Below, piece by piece: positions 1 to 5,033 of a DNA stretch of 5,033 bases. Under the pieces are notes generated by a model. The model did no database searches. It saw only the letters and a program-made list of their open reading frames with translations, and was not told the DNA's origin. Source of the stretch: Euryarchaeota archaeon UBA39. Lineage in GTDB: Archaea > Thermoplasmatota > Poseidoniia > Poseidoniales > Thalassarchaeaceae. Both the position numbers and the translations under genes were made by a program. The stretch covers positions 1,237-6,269 of the forward strand of contig DAQW01000125.1 in the NCBI GenBank assembly GCA_002503045.1. Reading direction: 5' to 3'. Numbering within the stretch: position 1 is the stretch's first letter; each line of letters opens with the position of its first letter.

Positions 1-1215
1 CCTATAGAACAATTATCTTCATTTTCTATTGATGGAGAAGCACTAAGAATGTCGCTAAATCTATCTTCTTCTCCATATCATATACAAAAACAAGAAACTC
101 GTTCAGAAGTTGCCAGATGTGCTGCAAGGACACTTGAACATCCATTCTTACTATGCAACCAAGTAGGTGGTAATGATGATCTAATTTTTGATGGGAGAAG
201 TCTCATTGCATGGCCAGATGGAAAGATAATTCAGGCACCTGCATGGAAAGAAGGGATTCTAATAATTGATACCGATAATCAGAGTGGGAAATTCCTTTCA
301 TTAAATGAACAAGATGTAATCGAATGTCAAATCTTTGAAGGTGATCTCCCAGAACATGATCGAAATTCTGAATTACTGGAAGCCATCACTGTTGGAATCA
401 GAGATTATTGCATGAAATCAGGACTTCAATCCGTGGTTCTTGGAATGAGTGGAGGTATAGATTCCGCAGTATCGGCAGCTGTATGTGCTAGAGCATTGGG
501 GGCAGAAAATGTGATTGGAATTTCGATGCCCAGTCGGCATTCAAGCAAACACTCGATTACTGACGCAGAATATACTGCAAAAAGTCTTGGAATTGAATTA
601 TTATCCATGTCTATTGAAAAAATGCATGATTCTGTAGAATCTACCTTGTTATTCGAATTAAACAATGGACACTCAGTTGCTGCAGAAAATATCCAGTCAA
701 GATTGAGAGGAATGCTGGTCATGGGGGTTGCTAATGCAAGAGGGGCAATGGCTATTGCTACAGGAAATAAATCTGAACTTGCAATGGGTTATTGTACACT
801 TTATGGAGACATGGCAGGAGGATATTCACCATTAGGTGATGTATGGAAGACTGAAGTCTATGAATTAGCTAAAGCAATTAATGATGAAGCCAAATCCTCA
901 GGATTAAATCCACCAATTAATGACTCCACGATGACTAAACCACCTTCTGCAGAATTGGCTCCCAATCAAACGGATCAAGATAGTCTTCCGCCTTACGAAG
1001 TTTTAGACTCGATATTACAATTGCATATGGAAGAAGGATTAGATTCTGATGCAATTTCTGGATTTACAGGACTAAATATTTCGCTGATAAGAGATTTACT
1101 TCAACGATTTGCAAATAATGAACATAAAAGATGGCAGATGTCGCCATCTCCTCGTGTCTCGAAACGAGCATTTGGACAGGGATGGAGGCAGCCTCTAGCT
1201 GCAAAAAAGGATTAG
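1..1215 (+). CDS. nadE: Glutamine-dependent NAD+ synthetase, C-terminal part (5' end outside window)
   Basis: Catalyses the last step of NAD+ synthesis: ATP-dependent amidation of deamido-NAD+, with ammonia released from glutamine by an N-terminal nitrilase-like domain; cytosolic. The reading frame has no stop back to base 1, so the ATG at 49 is an internal Met and the gene is cut by the left edge. Bases 1 to about 350 encode the end of the glutaminase domain (NLSSSPYH, then NQVGGNDDLIFDG); its catalytic Cys would be expected just before the window. The synthetase domain follows: the ATP-pyrophosphatase loop SGGIDSA at 448-468, TGNKSE at 760-777, then LYGDMAGGYSPLGDVWKTEVY and the usual basic C-terminus (SPSPRVSKRAFGQGWR). 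The family is normally about 540-580 residues; 404 codons are present here. The stop lies 13 bases before the aconitase X gene, so the two are probably co-transcribed. Family assignment is very secure. Confidence 0.95.
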   Translation, partial: PIEQLSSFSIDGEALRMSLNLSSSPYHIQKQETRSEVARCAARTLEHPFLLCNQVGGNDDLIFDGRSLIAWPDGKIIQAPAWKEGILIIDTDNQSGKFLSLNEQDVIECQIFEGDLPEHDRNSELLEAITVGIRDYCMKSGLQSVVLGMSGGIDSAVSAAVCARALGAENVIGISMPSRHSSKHSITDAEYTAKSLGIELLSMSIEKMHDSVESTLLFELNNGHSVAAENIQSRLRGMLVMGVANARGAMAIATGNKSELAMGYCTLYGDMAGGYSPLGDVWKTEVYELAKAINDEAKSSGLNPPINDSTMTKPPSAELAPNQTDQDSLPPYEVLDSILQLHMEEGLDSDAISGFTGLNISLIRDLLQRFANNEHKRWQMSPSPRVSKRAFGQGWRQPLAAKKD

Positions 1216-1226
1216 AGGAAGTGATG
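1215..1226 (+). promoter_or_regulatory. Ribosome-binding site of the aconitase X gene
   Basis: GAGG at 1215-1218 begins on the last base of the nadE stop codon and lies 10 bases before the ATG at 1229. A second stretch complementary to the 16S rRNA tail, GTGAT at 1221-1225, is very close to the start. The overlap of the signal with the upstream stop codon suggests translational coupling of the two genes (inference). Confidence 0.5.
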
Positions 1227-1228
1227 AA

Positions 1229-2965
1229 ATGAACATCCCGCCACAACTTCATTCAATGTTAACTGGAGAACAAGGAGATGCGAAACAAAAGGCTGCTCGC
1301 CTAGTTGTAGATTTAGCCGCAGTTTCAGGAGCCACGGAATTCATTAGATGCAATAATTCGCACGTAAGTGGAGTTAGCGTTCTAACTGGGGGGCATGGAT
1401 TACGAACATTCCTATCTGACCTTTCTAATGATCCTGAAGGTCAAGTTGCTATTCCAACTACCCTAAACAGTGCAGGTTGCGATCATGAAAAAATGGACGA
1501 AATGGACATAGAATTCCCTGATTTTCTTAAACAACAATTTGAGATTGTACACGCATATATGAAACTGGGAATTAAGGCAACTCTTTCTTGTACACCATAT
1601 GATAGAGGGATTGAAGAAGAAGCAGAAGGGATTGGATCTTGGGCAGAATCAAACGCTGTCTGTTTCTCCAATTCTTACACCTCATTAATCACAAATCGTG
1701 AATCGGGATTATCTGCTCTTGCTACTGCCTTGACAGGCTGGGCACCGAGATGGGGACTCCATCTCCCAGAAAATAGAACCCCTAACCTGATTGTAGAGGT
1801 CGACTGTGAAATGGACGACCCCACTGACTGGAGTATACTCGGTGATTGGATTGGCGCCCAAAGATCACCTAATTGGAAAATGCCTTGGGGCCCAATGCCA
1901 TTAATTCGAGGTCTCCCCCAGAATGCTTCCTTTGAGATGTTGAAAGCACTGACTGCAGCTGCAGCGAACTATGGTTGTCCAATGCTGTGGATTGAAGAAG
2001 ATGAAATAGATATTTCAAAGATACAATCTAAACTTGTTTTCAACGAAAAAGAATTGAGACAAAGATACAGTGAATTAGCTCCAAAAGGAGAAGTCGATTT
2101 GGTAGTAATTGGATGCCCACAGGCGAGTATCGGGGAAGTTCGAGCCACAGCTGCTGCAGTTAGAACAAGGATGGAGTTAGGTCAAAAAATCCCGAATCAG
2201 CGACTATGGGTTTTCACCTCTAGCCACAATTTCAAAACTCTCTCATTGGAAGGAACTGTAGACTTGTTAGAAGAGGCTGGAGCAGTTGTTCTGAAAGATA
2301 CTTGTCCAGAAGTCACACCTTATAATCGAAGCAAATATAATCATCTACTCACTAATTCTTTGAAGGCAGAACACTATCTCACAAGTGGTTTGAATAATAT
2401 GCCAACTAGTGTAACAAACATCGAAGAATGTGTAGCAATTGCATTTAACCCAACACTAATTGAAGGAAAAAGGCCTACACTTGAAGAAAAAAGTCACCCT
2501 AATGTTCATTCCGCAAAAAGTTACCAATCCGAAAAAATCACACTAAATGGGGAGAGTCTGCCTAGTCAACGTGAATGGGAGATAATTGGGAAGGCATTAG
2601 TTACTGATGTGCCCATCACATATCTTGGATACGTGAATCGTGATTCAGGTATCATAGAAGATCCAGGTCACCCTTTAGATGGAATCGCAATCGAAAATAC
2701 CATCTTGATTTATCCTAAAGGTTCAGGCTCAACAGTTGCACCTTACGTCTTGATGGGACTAATCTATACTGGCAAAGGACCAGTTGGCATAGTTAATCGA
2801 GATGTATGTCCACTATCAATGCCTGCTGCTTCTCTTCTCGGAATTCCTTATGCAACCAAATTTGATGATGATCCTTGTTTGAAAATAAATTCCGGAGACG
2901 AAATATCGATGAAATTACAAGATGGTAAAGTTACACTAGATGTAATCAATAGATGTGATGCTTGA
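1229..2965 (+). CDS. Aconitase X protein, fused large and small parts; probable phosphomevalonate dehydratase
   Basis: Residues 1 to about 410 match the aconitase X catalytic part (DUF521): HVSGVS (45-50), PTTLNSAG (76-83), SCTPY (120-124), ESNAVCFSNS (140-149), IGCPQAS (294-300), KDTCPEV (356-362) and TNSLKAEHY (375-383). Residues about 446-578 match the swivelling small part (DUF126): DPGHPLDG (478-485), GSGSTVAPYVL (498-508) and IVNRD (521-525). Cys121, Cys296 and Cys359 are the likely iron-sulfur ligands, by family pattern. Family members dehydrate (R)-5-phosphomevalonate in the archaeal mevalonate pathway, giving isopentenyl phosphate after decarboxylation, or dehydrate cis-3-hydroxy-L-proline in bacteria. 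The STVxxYVL motif and the lack of proline-catabolism neighbours favour the first; this is inference. Archaeal enzymes are usually two subunits, so the fusion is notable. The His normally after GCP is Gln298. The start has a ribosome-binding site and fits the N-terminus of the family. Confidence 0.85.
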   Translation: MNIPPQLHSMLTGEQGDAKQKAARLVVDLAAVSGATEFIRCNNSHVSGVSVLTGGHGLRTFLSDLSNDPEGQVAIPTTLNSAGCDHEKMDEMDIEFPDFLKQQFEIVHAYMKLGIKATLSCTPYDRGIEEEAEGIGSWAESNAVCFSNSYTSLITNRESGLSALATALTGWAPRWGLHLPENRTPNLIVEVDCEMDDPTDWSILGDWIGAQRSPNWKMPWGPMPLIRGLPQNASFEMLKALTAAAANYGCPMLWIEEDEIDISKIQSKLVFNEKELRQRYSELAPKGEVDLVVIGCPQASIGEVRATAAAVRTRMELGQKIPNQRLWVFTSSHNFKTLSLEGTVDLLEEAGAVVLKDTCPEVTPYNRSKYNHLLTNSLKAEHYLTSGLNNMPTSVTNIEECVAIAFNPTLIEGKRPTLEEKSHPNVHSAKSYQSEKITLNGESLPSQREWEIIGKALVTDVPITYLGYVNRDSGIIEDPGHPLDGIAIENTILIYPKGSGSTVAPYVLMGLIYTGKGPVGIVNRDVCPLSMPAASLLGIPYATKFDDDPCLKINSGDEISMKLQDGKVTLDVINRCDA

Positions 2966-2977
2966 AAGGGTCAAGCA
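2959..2977 (+). other. Stem-loop across the aconitase X stop codon
   Basis: TGCTTGA (2959-2965) and TCAAGCA (2971-2977) form a perfect 7-base inverted repeat around the loop AAGGG. The left arm ends exactly on the TGA stop codon. No T-run follows, so it is not a classical intrinsic terminator; it could be an mRNA 3'-end or processing element. Stems of this size arise by chance about once or twice per 5 kb, so only the position makes it notable. Confidence 0.35.
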
Positions 2978-3004
2978 CTTACGAAGTAACCCCCTCTGAG
3001 AACT

Positions 3005-4006
3005 ATGAGAGCCATTGTAACGGGAGGGGCAGGGTTCCTCGGAAGCCATCTTTGTGAGGCTCTGCTACTTGATTTCAATGAAATTTGTGTTATTGATGAT
3101 ATGTTTAGAGGAAAGCAAAAGAATCTTGAAAATTGCAAAGCATCTGCTGCAGAAATGGGGATTCCATTCCACATTGTTATGAAGGATGCGAGTAATCCAG
3201 AAAGTTACGAAATAGCACTCCGACGTTTAGGGGGGAGCGTGGATGTTGTTTATCATCTCGCAGCAATAAATGGAACTAGATGGTTTCATGAACGTCCAGA
3301 CTTAGTAGTTCGAATTAATCATAATACATTAGATGCCGCGTTAAATTTCGCCACTTCACAAGGAGCTCGATTTATTTTTACCAGTAGTCCTGAAGCGTGG
3401 GGAGAACAAACAACAATGCCTCTTGATGAAAATACTTCAAGTATTTTCTCACCCCCTCAATTACATCAACGACATTCCTATGGTGCCTCAAAATACATCG
3501 GAGAATTACTTGTTCATCATGCAATCAGAACTCATTCAATTGATGCAAGGATTGTAAGACCATTCAATTCATATGGGCCTAGATTACCAGGGGATAGTCA
3601 TGGACAGGTAGTTTCAATGCTTTTAGAAAAATGTCTAGTAAATGAACCAATGGAAATACATGGAAATGGACAGCAAACTAGATGCTTTACTTGGGTTGAA
3701 GATGTAGTAAATGGCATTAAATTAGCAGGTGAATTAGATATTGGTTTAGATGGAAGTAATCTATGCGGTAGAGCGTTCAATCTAGGTTCAACTATTGAAA
3801 CATCTATCTTAGAATTATCAGACATGTGTATCCAAACAAGTGGAACTACAATTCAACCAGTCATTACTACAGCACATCCAGGAGATGCAATTCGGAGAAT
3901 ACCTGATATCTCCGAATCACAACAAGCATTAGGATGGGATGCCGAAGTATCACTAGAAGAAGGGATCGAGAGAACTTGGGTATGGATGAAAAATAGAAAT
4001 CACTGA
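3005..4006 (+). CDS. NAD-dependent nucleotide-sugar epimerase/dehydratase (extended SDR family)
   Basis: Extended short-chain dehydrogenase/reductase of 333 residues, the normal family length. The Rossmann fold starts at once (MRAIVTGGAGFLGSH), with the NAD-binding GxxGxxG at residues 7-13, an acidic pair Asp31-Asp32 at the end of the second strand for the adenosine ribose, and HLAA at 84-87. The catalytic set is visible: Ser127/Ser128 in FTSSPEAWG, and Tyr159 and Lys163 in SYGASK. The substrate half has RPFNSYGPR (185-193), GNGQQTRCFTWVEDV (220-234) and the typical end DISESQQALGW (301-311). Relatives act on UDP- or dTDP-sugars as 4-epimerases, 4,6-dehydratases or UDP-glucuronate decarboxylases, feeding surface glycans. 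The exact substrate cannot be read here. EAWG replaces the common EVYG after the catalytic Ser. No clear ribosome-binding site precedes the ATG, but the fold leaves no room for another start. The gap to aconitase X is 39 bases. Confidence 0.9.
   Translation: MRAIVTGGAGFLGSHLCEALLLDFNEICVIDDMFRGKQKNLENCKASAAEMGIPFHIVMKDASNPESYEIALRRLGGSVDVVYHLAAINGTRWFHERPDLVVRINHNTLDAALNFATSQGARFIFTSSPEAWGEQTTMPLDENTSSIFSPPQLHQRHSYGASKYIGELLVHHAIRTHSIDARIVRPFNSYGPRLPGDSHGQVVSMLLEKCLVNEPMEIHGNGQQTRCFTWVEDVVNGIKLAGELDIGLDGSNLCGRAFNLGSTIETSILELSDMCIQTSGTTIQPVITTAHPGDAIRRIPDISESQQALGWDAEVSLEEGIERTWVWMKNRNH
3428..3448 (+). repeat. 21-base palindrome inside the epimerase gene
   Basis: Two perfect 10-base arms (GAAAATACTT and AAGTATTTTC) flank a single central C. 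The stretch is in frame and encodes ENTSSIF of the epimerase (residues 142-148), followed by a T-rich run. A perfect palindrome this long is expected well under once in a window of this size. It could be a protein-binding site or simply chance; no matching copy was seen elsewhere in the window. Confidence 0.5.
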
Positions 4007-4012
4007 TATTAT

Positions 4013-4018
4013 GGGTGA
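4013..4018 (+). promoter_or_regulatory. Ribosome-binding site that fixes the mntR start
   Basis: GGGTGA at 4013-4018 matches the archaeal/bacterial anti-16S consensus and ends 4 bases before the ATG at 4023. It lies downstream of, and overlaps, the earlier in-frame ATG at 4011, so it favours 4023 as the true start. Confidence 0.55.
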
Positions 4019-4022
4019 AAAT

Positions 4023-4460
4023 ATGGAAAGGCAAGACCGATTAAAGGGCTTGAAATCGGCACATATTCGGGAGATGCAAAGTAGAAATGTAAGAGTTAGT
4101 TCAAGAATTGAGGATTTCTTGGAAATTATTGTTGAACTAGAAGATATTCATGGTGAAGCTAGAGTTTCAGATATTGCATCTCATCTTGCAATCTCTAGGC
4201 CAACCGTAGTTAGAATGTTAGGTAAAATGTCAAATGAAGGGTGGATAGAACAAATCCCATATCGTCCAGTCAAACTTTGTCCCAAAGGAAGGCAACATGC
4301 CGAATGGATGAGGGAACGACATAGCATACTATTCAGATTTCTCCGACATTTAGGAGTGGAAGAAACAACTGCCCATCATGAAACAGAAGGAATTGAACAT
4401 CACTTATCTGAAATTACGGTTAGAAGCATAGAAAAGATGGTCGAACGATTGGAAGAATAA
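4023..4460 (+). CDS. mntR: MntR-type manganese-dependent transcriptional repressor (DtxR family)
   Basis: A 145-residue DNA-binding metal sensor that represses metal-uptake genes when Mn2+ (or Fe2+) is plentiful. Residues about 24-80 form the winged helix (ARVSDIASHLAISRPTVVRM, then WIEQIPYRPVKLCPKG); residues about 90-145 form the dimerisation helices with RHSILFRFL and TEGIEHHLS. Compared from memory with B. subtilis MntR, all six metal ligands align without gaps at a constant offset of 23: Asp31, Glu34, His100, Glu122, Glu125, His126. Asp and Glu stand where iron-type DtxR has Met and Cys, which favours manganese sensing. There is no C-terminal SH3-like domain, again as in MntR. An extra N-terminal stretch of about 23 basic residues precedes the winged helix. 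An in-frame ATG at 4011 would add four residues, but GGGTGA sits before 4023. The gap to the epimerase is 16 bases. No metal transporter is visible alongside, so its targets are unknown. Confidence 0.88.
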   Translation: MERQDRLKGLKSAHIREMQSRNVRVSSRIEDFLEIIVELEDIHGEARVSDIASHLAISRPTVVRMLGKMSNEGWIEQIPYRPVKLCPKGRQHAEWMRERHSILFRFLRHLGVEETTAHHETEGIEHHLSEITVRSIEKMVERLEE

Positions 4461-4477
4461 TACTCCTGATTCTCTAG

Positions 4478-4486
4478 TTTTAAATT
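4478..4486 (+). promoter_or_regulatory. Possible archaeal TATA box before the membrane-protein gene
   Basis: TTTTAAATT lies in the 42-base gap after mntR, with its centre about 21 bases before the ATG at 4503. An archaeal TATA box is usually centred about 26 bases before the transcript start, which would put initiation at or just past this ATG. That fits poorly with 4503 and better with the second in-frame ATG at 4512 on a leaderless message. AT-rich DNA makes chance matches common. Confidence 0.25.
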
Positions 4487-4502
4487 AAGGCAGGAAGATA
4501 GA

Positions 4503-5033
4503 ATGGAAGGAATGAAAAATTTCGTCTCCCAATCTAACGGAATTAGTTCTACTTCAGGTACTTATGTTGAACTTACTCAAGCAGGAATTATTGGATCTTT
4601 TTTATTCGTTTTTTCAGGGATTTGGGCATTTACATCCCCTATTGGATTGATACAAACAGGACAATTAACTCCCGTTGAATTAACATTGTTAGGTACGATT
4701 ATTGCATCTCATGGATGGATAATGTGTTTCGTTTTGGGAGCTGCGTTTGATGTACTACCTTTTGTCCACCAATTCATTCCATTTCACGAAGCATCTCTAA
4801 AGTCAATACAACGTCTCAATCTAGGAGGAACAGTCATTATTTCCCTCGGGATAATTGTTGGAGATATTGAAATATTCTATCAAGCATTATTGATTGGAAT
4901 GTCTGCATATTCATTCCAATATATCCTCCTTTGGGATCCAATCAAAAAATTAATTCAAAAACGAAAAATAAGTGATTCCGATCCGGTTGGAACATCTGGA
5001 ATAGCCCCCGCAATTCCAATTATTCTAGGTTCA
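4503..5033 (+). CDS. Unrecognised multi-pass membrane protein, N-terminal part (3' end outside window)
   Basis: An open frame of 177 codons runs without a stop to the right edge, so the gene is truncated by the window. I do not recognise the family. After a polar N-terminus (residues 1-25) come likely membrane spans at about 27-48, 60-84, 107-121 and 124-144, a short charged loop (DPIKKLIQKRKISDSD, 145-160), and the start of another hydrophobic segment from about 165. The second span carries ASHGWIMCFVLGAAFDVLP, which distantly recalls the His-containing helices of haem-copper-oxidase subunit I-like proteins; His70, His89 and His95 are candidates, but this is only a resemblance. There is no cleavable signal peptide. 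GGAAG at 4493-4497 precedes the ATG at 4503 by 5 bases; a second in-frame ATG lies at 4512. It follows mntR by 42 bases and may be in its transcript or have its own promoter. Confidence 0.75.
   Translation, partial: MEGMKNFVSQSNGISSTSGTYVELTQAGIIGSFLFVFSGIWAFTSPIGLIQTGQLTPVELTLLGTIIASHGWIMCFVLGAAFDVLPFVHQFIPFHEASLKSIQRLNLGGTVIISLGIIVGDIEIFYQALLIGMSAYSFQYILLWDPIKKLIQKRKISDSDPVGTSGIAPAIPIILGS

Noticed and set aside
49..51. ATG at 49 as the true start of nadE
   Set aside because: The frame is open back to base 1, and the ATG falls inside the conserved glutaminase domain, just before NLSSSPYH, so it is an internal Met.
426..722. Minus-strand open frame of 98 codons inside nadE
   Set aside because: It lies antisense within the NAD synthetase core, has no recognisable domain, and is a shadow of the strongly conserved plus-strand gene. 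The other minus-strand frames (1064-1252, 1483-1671, 2971-3174, 3598-3825) were rejected on the same grounds.
893..903. Short palindrome ATCCTCAGGAT in nadE
   Set aside because: Arms of only five to six bases in coding DNA; expected by chance.
1747..1765. Hairpin GAGATGG / CCATCTC with a 5-base loop inside aconitase X
   Set aside because: Deep within a conserved coding region, and stems of 7 bases are expected by chance once or twice in a window this size.
1953..1964. 12-base palindrome CTGCAGCTGCAG
   Set aside because: It results from the codons of an alanine-rich helix (LTAAAA) and has no other support as a site.
3650..3667. Direct repeat of ATGGAAAT, two copies 2 bases apart
   Set aside because: Coding for the conserved MEIHGNG stretch of the epimerase; too short and only two copies.
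4011..4013. ATG at 4011 as the start of mntR
   Set aside because: It has no ribosome-binding signal of its own, and the GGGTGA that fits the next in-frame ATG (4023) overlaps it. It cannot be fully excluded; the difference is four residues.

Overview
The window is a compact, single-strand (+) block of five protein-coding genes, the outer two cut by the window edges. The DNA is AT-rich (roughly 40% GC by eye). Gaps between genes are about 13, 39, 16 and 42 bases, and I see no RNA genes, mobile elements, CRISPR arrays or gene-free stretches above 50 bases. The gene content suggests an uncultivated archaeon, perhaps a marine member of the Thermoplasmatota (Marine Group II/III-like). This rests mainly on an aconitase X protein of the kind that serves the archaeal mevalonate pathway, on GGTGA-type ribosome-binding signals, and on the dense layout. 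It is an inference; the window holds no ribosomal or other taxonomic marker gene.

Layout: (1) bases 1-1215, the C-terminal two thirds of a glutamine-dependent NAD+ synthetase (nadE), open at the left edge. (2) 1229-2965, a 578-residue aconitase X protein with large catalytic and small swivelling parts in one chain, best read as phosphomevalonate dehydratase (isoprenoid/archaeal lipid precursor synthesis). (3) 3005-4006, an extended short-chain dehydrogenase/reductase of the nucleotide-sugar epimerase/dehydratase type. (4) 4023-4460, an MntR-type metal-dependent repressor with all six manganese ligands of Bacillus subtilis MntR in the same register. (5) 4503-5033, the start of an unrecognised multi-pass membrane protein, open at the right edge.

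How they work together: same orientation and short gaps make co-transcription of genes 1-4 plausible. They touch different core processes (NAD+ supply, isoprenoid building blocks, NAD-dependent sugar-nucleotide chemistry, metal homeostasis), so this looks like a housekeeping string and not one dedicated pathway. I found no convincing undescribed system. The points most worth following are the large-small fusion of aconitase X with a His-to-Gln change beside a presumed cluster cysteine, a perfect 10-base-arm palindrome inside the epimerase gene, and a hairpin spanning the aconitase X stop codon.
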